A DNA stretch of 64,000 nt from Amia ocellicauda (GCF_036373705.1 NC_089868.1:12525020-12589019), one strand, 5' to 3'. Shown: positions 39,361 through 51,734, counted from the first letter of the stretch. Numbers and translations: made by a program. Notes: generated by a model not told the origin, from the sequence alone.

Positions 39361-39534
39361 TTACGCTACACATCATACACCACACGCTACACAAACAGTG
39401 CACACCACACCGAATACTGCACACTGTACATTATACAGTGCACACTGAACACACACAGTAGGGCATTTCTCTCATTGTATTATAATATAATTCAGTACAT
39501 TAATAAATGTCCCTCTCGCTCTCTCTCTCTGCAG

Positions 39535-39675
39535 GCTGGTCCCGGGGCGGCTCTGTTCCAGGCAGTGGTGTCACTGCTGTGCTCAGTGCAGGAGCAGGGA
39601 GACCGCACCCCCCCAGGCATACTCAAGGCTGCTCTCTACCTTCTGGCACTCAGCCAGGACCGGAGTCCCCAATGA
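39535..39675 (+). other. Exon-like terminal segment, helical protein
   Basis: A long pyrimidine tract ending CTGCAG opens a 141-base phase-0 segment of 46 codons and a TGA. It contains AALFQAVVSLLCSVQEQGDR and LYLLALSQDR, a leucine-rich helical pattern like HEAT or armadillo repeats. The segment at 57315 has a similar character. I cannot name the protein. Confidence 0.35.
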
Positions 39676-39679
39676 CTAA

Positions 39680-41597
39680 ATCCATTATTTTGACAATAAC
39701 GTTTTTAGGGGTAATTGTCATTTGTTTTTATTTCATACATTTGTGTGTAGTGTTCGTCAAGGTGTTTTCACACTGCTAGCTACATTTTTCTTGTATGATT
39801 ATTTCACAATACAGCAACATATGAATGATGAATCATGCTGTAAACATGTATGACGGAGATGAACCTAAATCTATTTCTTGCATCTTGAATAGTGTAGGGA
39901 AAAAATGAAAAGGAAATTTAAAAGTGGGGACATTTCCCGCTTCTTCCTTCCCCTAAAACAGTGTAGGGGGCACAAGGAGGGAGAGTTGGAGAAAGAAGGA
40001 GAGCAGAGCGAGAGACAGGAGAGAGATGGTGAACTGAGCTACAGAAATAAAGACAAGAGACATGGAGATGGAATGAGCAGCGCCAGAGAAGAAAGAGATT
40101 CAGAGACAGGCAACGATCAAGACAGAGATGGATAAAGAAAGTGAGAGCGATAAAGAGAGAGACAGGAACCCACAGGTGGAAAGTGAAGGGAGACAGAGAC
40201 AGATTGACATGCCTGCCCCAAGTGCAGCTGAACCACATGCTATGTTTGTTGTTTGTGGTCTAGATAACAATTAGGCTGAGATATCTGCCTTAGTTGACTG
40301 AATTATTTACAGCAAAGTGTTGCTTTACTAGTAATTAGACCTTCCTTGACTTACGTCATCAAAAAAGGCTATCTTATGTTTGAAGAAAACAGGCTCCTGT
40401 ATGTAAATATTTTCATGTCTACAAAATCTCTGTGATTTAATGAGATTAAAGAGGTAACGTATGCTACTCTTCCATGCATTCTACATACCGGTCTATTTCA
40501 GATGAACTTTATTATACTGTGCTTTCTTGTCTCCCCAAAAAATGTAAATAGGGAAATGAGCAACATCCAGGCAGTCATTGTTTTAATCTTACTTAATCAC
40601 CGTCATTGTCATACTTGTGTGTCCTTTAGTGCACATCGTCCGTTCTCCAGCAGATATTGTAGCTGCACGAGGCATCGATCCAGTCTAACTATATGTGGCA
40701 AATCTATTTTCAAGTATATATAGTGATTAACATTGAGGCTGGCTGATCTGTTTTTGGTTCATCTCCCATCAGAAGACACTAACGTCAATTTGATTTGGAT
40801 TGTGTGGGGATTCTTCCACGCCTCCATGCCACCCTACAACTATCTCCTGCCACCCGCTTGCCACCCCAGGTGAAAATGTCTAGATCCGCCCCTGGTTGTA
40901 AGTTACTCAATGTCAAATAAAAAAATAAAAAAAGGAATATATATATATATATATATACACATATTGTCTCTGGATTAATTTTAATATTTGTATTGTATGG
41001 AACAAACTTTTTTTTATTAATTTGTCATAAGAACTACATTATTTGTGTCATAGGATTAAACACCTACAGCTATATTTCATAGCAAGCCTTGAAATTAGGT
41101 ATGAAGCCCAATTCTGAAAATCATAGATCTCCTCATTAAAATACAATCCACCTCATTTAATGGGGCAATATTTCCATATGAACTCATTTACGACGTTTTA
41201 AACTGACCCTGGGGTTGAAAAGTATAATATTGATTGACACATCCTTCCCCCCGGTCCAATGAGTGCATTATCACAAAGTGGAATCAGTTGTTTATTTCTC
41301 TCTGAGGTTGAATCAGTGTGATTCATCAAATTGAAAGACACTCATCTGATACAGATTCATGACACAGCGTCACATCAATCTAAGACAGTCTGACAGCTGC
41401 TCTGGGTCTCTCGATTGTGTTGCTCACCCACCTGACTGACTGGAGCCCGTTCCCGCCTGGTGTGGAAACTGGGACACTGGACACTGGGGGGTGTCACCAG
41501 TAGTGTTCTCTGTGTGTCAGTGTTAGTGTGCCTCCCTGCTCAGGCTGCAGCGCCACCACTCTGCACAGCTACTGCCCTCTCCAGCCTGTCCACCACA
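39680..41597. other. Non-coding DNA with transposon scraps
   Basis: A frame at 39905-40135 begins MKRKFKSGDISRFF, which resembles the N-terminus of hAT transposases, and then dissolves into acidic low-complexity sequence. 40850-40900 (TGAAAATGTCTAGATCCGCC) looks like a transposon end, with a related scrap at 42475. No gene is supported. Confidence 0.35.
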
Positions 41598-41936
41598 CTG
41601 GTGTCTGTGGCCTGGCTCCGTGTGTCCTCTTCACTGTGTCTGTGGCCTGGCTCCGTGTGTCCTCTTCACTATGTCTGTGGCCTGGCTCCGTGTGTACCCT
41701 TCACTGTGTCTGTGGCCTGGCTCTGTGTGTCCTCTTCACTGTGTCTGTGGCCTGGCTCTGTGTGTCCTCTTCACTGTGTGTCCTCTTCACTGTGTCTGTG
41801 GCCTGGCTCCATGTGTCCTCTTCACAGTGTGTCCTTTTCACTGTGTCTGTGGCCTGGCTGAGTGTGTCCTCTTCACAGTGTCTGTGTCCTCTTCACTGTG
41901 TCTGTGGTCTGGCTCCATGTGTCCTCTTCACTCTTT
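41598..41936. repeat. 35-bp minisatellite, locus 2
   Basis: Same unit as at 23.2 kb, with CTTCACTG replacing CTTCACAG in most copies. Three overlapping open frames result from the unit length. Confidence 0.92.
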
Positions 41937-42155
41937 AGTTGAAAACACAACAAAATGCATGTCATTAGTTCACAGCAGCTAGCAGTGGACAAATGCAGAG
42001 CTATATTAGCAATGTATTGAAAGCAAGGAATGAGTGAACCTTGAATAAGATTTGAGCAGACGTTTGCAGTCCCCCTGGAAGCCAAATCCCCGCTCTCCCT
42101 CCCCGTCCGTCTTGAAGAAGGAGCCTCGGCCTGTGTGGAGCGACGAGGACAAGAA
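41937..42155. repeat. Duplicated flank of the minisatellite, copy 2
   Basis: Matches 23561-23780 from the last minisatellite unit to GAGGACAAG. It has one insertion (GCTATATTAGCA) relative to copy 1. Confidence 0.8.
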
Positions 42156-42355
42156 TAAATTTGGATGTGTATATGTATTGTGTAAATAAAGGTATACATT
42201 GGTGTGTGTTAAGTCTTACTAGAAGTGTACTTAAGAAGGATGAGGTGATGCCAAGGGTCGGGCCAGAAGGTAGTTTGATGTGTTTGCTGCACTGCACAAC
42301 AATGACCACCTGGGAAAGCCCCACCGAAGATCTATCATATATATGTGTTGGTTTG

Positions 42356-42384
42356 TCTGTGTGTGTGTGTGTGTGTGTGTGTCT
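42356..42384. repeat. (TG)n microsatellite
   Basis: About 13 TG units followed by TCTG/TCTA motifs. Confidence 0.9.
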
Positions 42385-42686
42385 GTCTATCTCTCTATCT
42401 GTCTGTGTCTGTGTATCCGTGGGTGTATGTGTCTCTGTTTGTGTTGGTAGTTTTAATTGCAATTGAATTGTAAGCACTGGCGGATCCAAGGGTTGGTAAG
42501 GGGTAACAGCTTCCACCCCAGTAAGAAAGACTTGCCACCCCAATCTCCCCATGCTAAAATATGTATTTTTTTACATTTTAATCCTGTCCGACATTCGCTA
42601 TAGAATAGTTACTGTGTAGTTTTTCTGCGAGACGGTCTCTGACAAGAACGTGAACTTTAGTTTAGTGAACTCTCTACAAAATAGTT

Positions 42687-43025
42687 AAGGTGTTGGATGG
42701 GGACGGTGTGTGGTGGGGACTGTGGTAGTGCCAGTTCCCGTTGAGGCGGAGTGTGAAGAACCCAGAGAAGGTCTGCCACCTCCACAATATCATATAGATA
42801 GGAGAAGCTAGGGGGCTGGTCTACTATGATGGGATGCCAAAACTCTGCAGGCGGTGTCAGGGTCAAGACCTCGGTGTTGCCCAGTGCACAGCGGTGGTCT
42901 GTGGCAAGTGTAAGGGAAGTCATCTGACACATGCCTGCAGAGAAAAGATACTCTGAAACCTCTGGGGCTGTGAGGGCCATGTTTATAAGAACTGCCCCCA
43001 GTCGTACGCGGATAGAGTCGGGTCT
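42687..43025 (+). pseudogene. LINE ORF1 (gag-like, zinc-knuckle) fragment
   Basis: One plus-strand frame, interrupted by stops, reads GLVYYDGMPKLCRRC, then CGKCKGSHLTHAC and GCEGHVYKNCPQSYADRVG. This is the cysteine-rich end of gag-like ORF1 proteins of fish non-LTR retrotransposons. The first and third knuckles have lost ligands. Confidence 0.65.
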
Positions 43026-43604
43026 ACCTTCTCACGGACCAGCAATGCAATAGTCAAGCTGTTTTGTTTGCCATTATTGTTGAACTGAATTTTAAGAATT
43101 TTAATCATGAGCATTAAAATTTGTATTGTTTTAATTTGTAATGTAAAAAACTAAACCAAATAAACAGTATTTTCACTATTTTATCAGTATTTTATGATTC
43201 TATCAGTTGTTTATTGTTTTGTCTAGTGTGGAAGTGTTGTTTTATAGTCCGTGTCTTGGCCTGTTTTAGACTTTCCTCACAACTGCTGCATTCAACTCCA
43301 CTCCTCCCCCACCTGGATTATTCACCAAGACCATTGCAATGCTCTCAATTTTTTCCAATCAATCTCCTCCACATTCATTGCTGTTTACACTGGACTTCTG
43401 CTAGGTGAGCTCACTCCATTCTTTTGACATTGGCTTGTTTTTCATGATCATTCTCGTCAACACATTGTTTATTCTTTTGTTACTTTGCAGAACAGTTCAT
43501 TTTGCCTTTACTTTGTTACTTTTCTTCAGCCTGTTTTCAATTGTGCATCCATTTCAATCTCATTTACCCCATTCCAAGTGTCCTAATTCTTTTCTATAGG
43601 GTGT

Positions 43605-44430
43605 GTTACGCTCCTCAGTGAAGGGGAACATAACCGCCCATGCACACACACACTGGGGTAGGAAGAACAAATGTAAAGGCAAGTGCACTACCAAATGTAC
43701 CCGGAAACAAAACAAGTCTCCCAAAAGAGGGATTTTATTTCCTTTTTAACAAGCAAAGAACTACTTGTTAACCAAGTTAATGAAAGTTAATAACAAACAG
43801 GTTTAAATATATAGAACATGGAACAGGGTTACACAATATAACAATAGTCAGGTTTTACAAATAACAATAGACAGATAAGGTAAATAAAGGGGTGGTGGTT
43901 AACTGACAAAGGGTAGGAGAAGGACCGTGCGAATGGTCTGTGAAATCAACAAAGTAACAAAAAGGCCCTGACTTCCCTACACCTCTATCTCTACTTATAA
44001 CAATACTAAGCCCTGAATCTAACCTACCTGCTACAGAAAGATGGTGACATCCATTCGTTCCTAACCTAGTGTATATAACAAACAGCTATGTGATGCAGAG
44101 TTTACCCATGGGTTTCTTACCTAGCCCTTCTCCATACTGACAGGAGCCGGAGCCGGGCAACACAAAACTAAAACACCGCCATACCGCTCTCTCTCCACAC
44201 ACTAAACAGCACAGGTATATATAGGTGATGGGTCCTGCTGTGATTGGCCGGCAACAATAGATGGGGGAACCAATGAGGACAGGTAAAGCACCCCCTCTTC
44301 AGCAACAAATGCCCACAACCAAAAGAGAGCTCTTCATCAGCAAATCGCACCTAAAAGAGAACTACAGACAAAATCAAAGACAAACGGCAACACACAGATT
44401 CACAAGAGACCAGGAACGTAACAGTGTGTT
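43605..44430 (-). mobile_element. Solo LTR (TGTTACG...CGTAACA)
   Basis: The block begins TGTTACGC and ends ACGTAACA, so it has TG..CA ends within a short inverted terminus. GTG occurs on both sides. Read on the minus strand it has CCAATCACAG, then TATATATACC, the order of an LTR promoter. No internal region is attached. Confidence 0.6.
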
Positions 44431-44639
44431 TGTTGGGTTGTTTGTATGTGGATGGTCTGAATGCTTCAGCCCAACACTTTATTTCTTCCTTCTTTTTCTG
44501 CTGTTGTATTCCATGTGCTTTTCTACCTTTACCAAGTTATTTTCCATATCCATTCATATCCCTTCTATATCCTTATATACTATAATTGTACTCTGCAGTC
44601 TTTCTCTTGTCCTATATTCTATACTTCACTTGGAGTATA

Positions 44640-46010
44640 CTATACAGCTGTCTGAGTTGTGGGAAAGCAGCCCCAACTGTGAAGAGCTCCTGCATGGATT
44701 TATTCAAGCAAGTTTTGCAGGGGTAGACCACCAGATTAAGGCAGCCATTTCCATTTTTGGTCTTTTTGTCTCTAACAGCTCTGCAATTGTTGCTCATTCT
44801 TCTTGGCAAAATTGCTCAAGCTCTCTCAAGTTGGATGGGCACTGTTGGTTAAGAGCAACTTTCAAGTCTTGCTACATATTCTCAACTGGATTGACGTCTT
44901 GGCTTTGACTGGGCCGTTCTAGGACACTCAGCTTCTTCTTTTTAAACCACTCCAGTGTAGCCTAGGTTGTGTGTTTTCCACAATTGTATGGCTGAAAAGT
45001 GAACCTTCACCCAAATCCAAGGTCTCTTGCAGACTGAAGCAGGTTTTCCTCAAGGATTTTTCTATATTTGGGTCCATCCATCATGCCCTCAATCCTGACA
45101 AGTTTCAGTCCCTGCCGATAAAAAGCTCAAGGAGATGAGTAGTGTTGTCTTCGTGCCACACATAGCGTTTTGCATTTAGGTCAAAAAATTCAATTTTGGT
45201 CTCATTTGACCAGAGAACTCTTTGCCACATCTTTGCTGTGTCTTCCACATGCCATATGGCAAATTTGATGTGACTGATCTTCAGCAATGGCTTTCTCCGT
45301 GCCACTCTTCCATATAGCCCAGCATTGTTGAGCACCAGGGTAATATTTGTCAGTTTACCCCATTCTGTCAGTGAAACTCTGCAGCTCCACAGATTTAACA
45401 TGGGCCTCTTGCTGGCATCTCTGATGACTGACCTCTGTACCCAGTCAATTAGTTTCAGCAGACAGTCTGCTCTTGACAGGCTTGTGGATGTGCCATATTC
45501 TTTCATTGTAATGGATTTAACTCTGCTCCAGGGGGATGTTCTAAGTTTGGGATATGTTTGTATAGCCCAACCCTGACTGCTGCTATCACAAAACTTTCTC
45601 TCTGGCTAGTTTTGAAAGGTCCTTGGTCTTCATGTTATGGTGGTTGCTTGTATATGCTCACTGACATAAGCTGGGGCCTTCTAGAAACTGGTGTATTCAA
45701 TCTGAGATCATGTGACACTAATTGCATACAGTTGGAATCTATTCAAATAATGATATGACTTCTGGAGGTAATTGGCTGCTCCACAGCTTATTTAAGTGTG
45801 TCATAGCAAAGGGTGTGAATACTTATGCAAGGAAGACATTTCATTTTTTTATCTGTAGTTAATTAAAAAATATAATTCCAACATCAACATTATGTAATAC
45901 TTTGTTTTGATCACTGACAGAAAATCCCATTTAAATATATTTTAGTTCCAGATTGTAACACTACAAAATGTCCAAAAGGGCTTGAATTCTTATCCAATCC
46001 ATTGTACCTT
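44640..46010 (-). mobile_element. Degenerate Tc1-like transposon (second subfamily)
   Basis: The minus strand from 46010 to 44640 carries the whole plan of a Tc1 element: a terminal end, a leader with ATTACAATGAAAGAATATGG near 45500, and transposase motifs LYGRVARRKPLL and VLWSNETKIEFFDLNAKRYV at 45.1-45.3 kb. Several deletions and frame changes break it. The first catalytic aspartate (SDE in active elements) reads SNE. The rest of the catalytic domain (44.65-45.1 kb) is recognisable only at DNA level. Confidence 0.8.
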
Positions 46011-46997
46011 TTGTTTTGTGTTGTGGGACAGCACCTATCCAGTCATGGATCTGGGTGAGATACTAATATTTATATATGAGTAATATTTAAATTATATCTT
46101 ATACTCATCCAACAAACCTAAACTCACTGTTTTTGAATATATATTTGACTGCATCAAATTGGACTTGCCAAAAATAAAAATGTGGAATTAATCTTTTATT
46201 TTATATTTTAGACTGTGACGGCAAACTGCCTTACAACTCCCCACAGAGGTGCGAGAACAGAGCAATTACTAAGAAGAGCAGGATTTAAAGAATGATAACT
46301 ATATGGCCTTGAACTTTGGATAATGGAAGCAGATTAGGGACTTACTTGGTTGCTTTGTGTTTGTGCTTATGATTAGTGATGTGTTTAGAGAGGGACCTGT
46401 GCTATATGTGTAATTAGGCTCAACGAGGAGTAAGGGATTGTTGTATGTTTTTTGACTGTCTGTTTATTTTGAACACCGGGAATAATAAATTGAAACAAAT
46501 TCACAAAAATACATGCTGTTTTGCTGAGCCCCACCTTTCAGAGACTTTACATTTATATGTAAATAAGTGACTGGTTAATATGTGCCTACCGTCCACTTGC
46601 TAATCAAGCCAACCATAAACCAACGTTGGACCAACAAAGTTTCATGTCTGCAAAATGTTTGCACTTAAATGTGTTAATTATATGTTTTTTCAGTATTAAT
46701 AGCACAGGCTACGCAACCAGTGGCGTAGGTTTCGTTTCAGAAATGAAGGGGAAATGCATTTTCATTCCGTTGAGGGATGGGGTGGGGGGGTGAGGGATGT
46801 CATAGAGTGGAGGCGTTAATTCAGTCGTGAATAATGACAATGAATTAATGTATTTTTGAAGTTAAGTGTAGGGATATGCACCACCCTAAATTATGCCTAT
46901 GTGTAAATGATTGCCACTCTCTCAATATTGGGGGGGATCTCACACATCACACACACAGAAGTCCACAACACACATTCACAGAGTTTTGCAGAATGAC

Positions 46998-46998
<1 letters not shown>
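46011..46998. other. Non-coding DNA
   Basis: AT-rich, with no supported gene or named repeat. Confidence 0.4.

Positions 46999-47056
<58 letters not shown>
46999..47056. repeat. (ATT)n microsatellite
   Basis: About 19 ATT units. Confidence 0.95.
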
Positions 47057-47057
<1 letters not shown>

Positions 47058-47616
47058 GCTAATTTTATGATTATTTTTGCAGTGAGAGGCATGGTAATGG
47101 CCAAGAGAGTTCAGTGATGCAAAACTAACACACCTTCCATGTCAACATCTTTGTCACCTTCTTTATCATCATTGCCTGACTTTCAGTCGTCATCCTCACG
47201 AGTGACATCCCACTCTAGCTGGCTTTACCTCACTCAGTCTAAATCACACTTTTGCTGAAATTGCCCAAACAGTTCAAACACACATTTTTAATATCTGGTA
47301 GAAATGTGACCCTTAGATATGCCCCAAAGTGACCCTTCTGTGTACATTTCATAGTCATACACAATGTATTTTGCAACATCCTGGAGTTTTAGCAAATATC
47401 AGCAAATGAATGTCATAAACGGAAATACAAAGCTACTCAAAAACACTCCATGTAATAAAGAGACATTGAAAGACTCCTGTTTAGGCAGAGGGAATACAGA
47501 AGGGTCACAATTTGTAACATACATTAAAAATTGTGGTTTCTTCTATATGGGGAAATGGGGATATGTGAAACTTCTACCTCTTTGCCCCCTTTCCTGCCTC
47601 CACCCCCCACCCTGCA

Positions 47617-50600
47617 TCAATACACACACACTTCTTGAATCGCCCCTGCCCCACACTGATGACACACGTCCGTCTGACAGCGGAAGAGCTCCACCTTGTG
47701 CTTGAAGTGCTGGAAGGCCTTGCGTCGTTTCTTGGCAATTTTCTCATTGTCTTTCTTCCTGAAGATCTTCAGGGAATTCCCACTATACAGCTTGTCGAAC
47801 ACAAAGGCTTTGGGTCCGGTCCACTGCTGGAACACGTCCAAGTCAGACAGGAGGCTCTGATTGGAGTTTTCAAGACAGTCCTTGTCACAGAATGGACTGA
47901 GGGTCAAGAAGACAAGACACTGGCTCTTGTCCGCTTGAGCCATCATGAGCTTCTCCAGTACTCGGCTGTGGAGCAGCTGATGCTCAGGGGACTCCAAAGT
48001 CTTCTTGAAGTACTTTGATCTCTCGGGCACAGCCGCCACCAGCTCCTTGCTCTCATACAGGGACTTCTTCTTCAGCACCTGGGTCATTGCAGAGAGTGCG
48101 GTCATCAGGGGAGTCTGATTCTGGAGCTCCTCAGATCCCTTGCACACGCCCACCGAAACCACCACAGCAATGGCGAACAGCTGATCTTTGGGCCTGGCAT
48201 CATGGAAACAGAGATGAGAATTGGGGTGTGAACGTCAGCCATGTCTGTGAGTGTCTGAAGCGCACCTTGACATTCATAAACTGAGTTAGGGTCTGGCTCT
48301 CTCGTCGCCTCTCTCTATTTGCATCTCTCTCTCTATCTCTCTCTCTGTCTCCCACACCCTCCTTCTCTCTCTCCCTCCTTTCTTTTTGTCTCTCCTTATT
48401 TGTTCCCATTTGTCTCTCCCTTCCTCTCTCTCTCATGCTTTCTCTCAAACCCTGTGTCTTTCACTCTAGTAATCTCTGAGCTTCTGTTTTTCTCTCCTTT
48501 CCCTTTTCTATTTTTTGTTTTCCTTCTCACTCCATTTCACTCCCTCGTTCGTTCAAGACAAAATCAAATTAGCTGTGCTACTGCAATTTCCCCTTTGCTT
48601 TCGAGAAAATAAACATAAAATACTCACTTTGCAATGTTCTTGCTCTTGGCAGTTTTTGGCAGCTTGCTGTGATACATGGGAGCGGGAGACAGAACATAAA
48701 ACCATTTCAAGTTACATCAATACATCCCCATCAATTTGACCCGCCGACATTTGGTCCCCATGACAATTCACTACTGCAACAATTCGTTCCCGCAGCAATT
48801 CGTCCCCACAACAATTTACCAGATTAGCCTACTATACACAAAACAATCCAAGTCTGAGGATTATAATCAGTAGACCCGTTCGCAACATGGAATAAACATA
48901 AGTCATATGAGCACACCTCAGCACACAGAGTGCAGAAAAAATCACGACAAAAATAAGGAATCTCTTGCTTCCATAATACACAACGGTCGCGTTTGTGTAG
49001 CACAGATTTCCGCAGCACAGTTCTGCACAGAAATTCAGAGATGTTCGTTCTTCGAGTGCTGCTCCGTGACATCACAAAGCCCCACCCACAGAAATCTTTG
49101 CAGGGTTTTAGGAAGACATTTTTCAATGAGGTGCAAGTGATGTCAGACAGAGCGCAGCCACGAGTTGATGAAGCTTGGATTTGATACAAAGGAGTAATCA
49201 AGACTTTGCAAGGATGTCTGGGAAAGGATAGGAATATATAATGATGGCAAGGGCAGGTGTAACTGGGTGTGTAGAAAGATGGCTGAAATGGGATGATTAA
49301 GGTGAAGGTGAACAACAATCCATGGGGAGATGGGATCAGGGATGGTGACCTATTCTTTTATCTTTCTATTTTGCCCTCTCTCCCCCACTCCCTCCATTTC
49401 TCCCTCTGCTTCTCTTCTCCTCTCTCCCCCTCCCTTCCTCTTACGTTCCTCACATTGCCACTCCTGTCACACACTGTCTCTTTCTATCCCTCCCTCGCTT
49501 TTAGTTTCTCTCTCCCTCTCCATCCCCCACTCACCTTCTCAACTGAGCAACAATTTTAGAAAGGGCAGTGGGGTCCACTCCATCCCCCGCCCCTGCTTCA
49601 GTAACCTCTCCTCCATCTGCCTTGTCCTGATCCTCCTCTTTCTCAGCCACATCCTCTGGCGCCTGATCATCCTGCGCAAAGCTCCGCCCCCCCAGGCACA
49701 GCAAAACAACACACAAAGCAAATCTCTGGAGGTGAGAGAATGGACAATTATAGAAAAAATAATACAATTACACCAATATGCAACCAAAAAATTAATGTAA
49801 TATATGGTAAAAATATTTGCTTTTTATATATATTACAGAAGAAAAAGTATGTTTTAAGTGAAAGTAATTGCTGACAAATGCAAATAAACCTCTCTGAAAT
49901 GTGTTAATATTTACCTTAGAACAATGGTTCTCTTTCATAGACCCGGGGACCCCCCTTTGTATGAGAGAGAACCCCTGACAACTCTGTGCTGAATGGGGTC
50001 ATATATACATTGAAATTCATGCCAGTAATTCATCTCAGAATAATCAATTCTGGAATCTATTCTGTTTTTTTAATCATATGGATTGGACTCCAGCACTATA
50101 TTGATCTTGAAATCGATATGAATATTTTTAGTAATTGATAAAAAGCAGACACAATGAGAGTGCAAAAAGCTTTAATTAATTAATACAAACCATTACATAC
50201 ATTAAAATTCCCAAAATACTTGGGTATTGCATTACAGGATTTAGCCGATTTGTTGCGTCATAATGAAATACTAATCACACGTTAAACTGTACAAGCTTAA
50301 TTCAGTCACTACCATTGCGCTCAATGTAAAACATTCAAGACAATAAATATTGGTAAAGGATTCTTGCCTTCTAAGCGAAGTGATTCGTTTATATTTACAC
50401 CAATCAGCCATAACATTATGACCACCTGCCTAATATTGTGTAGGTCCCCCTTTTGCTGCCAAAAGAGCCCTGACCCATCGAGGCATGGACTCCACTAGAC
50501 CTCTGAAGGTGTGCTGTGGTATCTGGCACCAAGACGTTAGCAGCAGATCCTGTAAGCTGCGAGGTGGGGCCTCCATGGATCGGACTTGTTTGTCCAGCAC

Positions 50601-51425
50601 ATCTCACAGATGCTCGATTGGATTTGGGGAATACCCCAAAAGAGCTGCAGTTTTGGAGATGCTCTGACCCAGTCGTGTAGCCAACACAATTTGGACCTCG
50701 TCAAAGTTGCTCAGATCCTTACGATTGCCCATTTTTCCTGCTACTAACACATCAACTTTGAGGACAAAATGTTCACTTGCTGCCTAATATATCCCACCAA
50801 CTGACAGGTGCCATGATAACGAGATTATCAGTGTTATTCACTTCACCTGTCAGTGGTCATAATGTTATGGCTGATCGGTGTATGTATTTTATTAAGTGTT
50901 GATAAAATGAAACATTCACACATTCATACACTTTAACATTATTTTTACAGATTTCAATTTTAATTAGTGTATCTGATATGCAAGAAAACGGTATAGCTGT
51001 AGCTTTAAGTTTCTAATAGAATTCATCTGCTTATTATTATGTACTGTATATGTGTGTAATAAACTGAGCTTTATTTAAGTTTACATAATTGTTTAATTGG
51101 TTTGTAGCCAACCACATAATCCAACAATAATAAAATCTTGATAAAGTCTTGCATGTAGCCCCAGAATAGTTTTAATAGTTATTTTGATATTACACATGTA
51201 TGTGTGTATATTTGTATTTTCTTAATATTAATGATACAATATTATCATTACTAATACTATTACAATACTACCAATACTAATGATGATAACAATAATAATA
51301 TCAAGACTACTAATAGTGTTATAACCAGATGGCTTGTTGATTCAGTGGCTCTGTCAATACTCACCATTGCTGTGTTGTCTTCGGGTCTGTATCTTGCCGT
51401 ACGGCTGTATCTGGTGTCAGTATTC
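47617..51425 (-). CDS. Secreted protein, possible SNAD-type deaminase relative
   Basis: Four exons join in phase: 51365 to about 51425 (leader plus ATG alone), 49535-49725, 48628-48666 and 47617-48193 (TGA). The product is 269 residues. Residues 1-18 (MRFALCVVLLCLGGRSFA) are a signal peptide, followed by an acidic stretch (19-50) and a basic linker (65-80). The core has LFAIAVVV (83-90), SPEHQLL (146-152), CLVFLTLSPFC (170-180) with C184, PKAFVFDKLY (205-214), and cysteines 250, 255 and 258. A pattern of (H)xE..LL, then hydrophobic strand, then SPCxxxC, in a secreted fish protein, is what I recall for the SNAD clade of AID/APOBEC-like deaminases. Here E148 and the two cysteines fit, but the zinc-binding histidine position is S146 and a residue is inserted before C180. 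It could be a divergent or inactive member, or another family. Two transposon and pyrimidine-rich segments lie in the introns. Confidence 0.6.
48295..48480. repeat. Polypyrimidine (TCTC)n-rich tract
   Basis: Low-complexity CT-rich sequence in the third intron of the secreted-protein gene. Confidence 0.8.
49370..49530. repeat. Polypyrimidine tract
   Basis: CT-rich low-complexity sequence directly next to the donor of exon 2 (minus strand reading: purine-rich). Confidence 0.75.
50397..50881. mobile_element. Non-autonomous TIR element
   Basis: Terminal inverted repeats of 29-30 bases (ACACCAATCAGCCATAACAT... and its complement at 50852-50881) enclose about 485 bases. TA dinucleotides lie on both outer sides, as in Tc1/mariner-type insertion. 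It sits in the first intron of the secreted-protein gene. Confidence 0.85.
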
Positions 51426-51450
51426 TGTAGAGTGGGAACCAACACAGGGT

Positions 51451-51457
51451 TATTATA
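51451..51457 (-). promoter_or_regulatory. TATA box of the secreted-protein gene
   Basis: Minus-strand CTATAATAAC lies about 85 bases upstream of the ATG. A start about 30 bases downstream gives the short leader assumed for exon 1. This supports, but does not prove, a promoter here. Confidence 0.45.
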
Positions 51458-51734
51458 GTGGAGTCAGAGGGAAGAAAAGACTTGTCCTGCCTCTCTCTCT
51501 GTTTGACAGCCCCTCCCTCCTTCCATCTGTCTCTCTCTGTGGGTCTCACTCACGGGCGAGGGTATTAATATTGCCTCCTGTGCATGTTCCTGTCCTTAGT
51601 TATTCCCACTCCACTCCAAATCTCACTCTCTCCCTTTTATGGTCTCTCTCACTCCCTCTCTCTGTCTCACTCTCTTTTATTATTAATATTATTATATTTC
51701 TTATCCAGGGCAACCATATATCACATTATTTACA

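Noticed and set aside
39088-39424. Cysteine-rich frames (VCVQYSVYSAQ repeats) on the minus strand
   Set aside because: Produced by the 32-base minisatellite.
42001-42552. 183-codon minus-strand frame
   Set aside because: Crosses the (TG)n microsatellite and the duplicated flank; no protein family, and the phase differs from the exon-like phase in that flank.
44261-44908. 215-codon plus-strand frame
   Set aside because: Spans an LTR end and the antisense of the Tc1 relic; no recognisable domain.
47635-48018. 127-codon plus-strand frame
   Set aside because: Antisense shadow of exon 4 of the secreted-protein gene.
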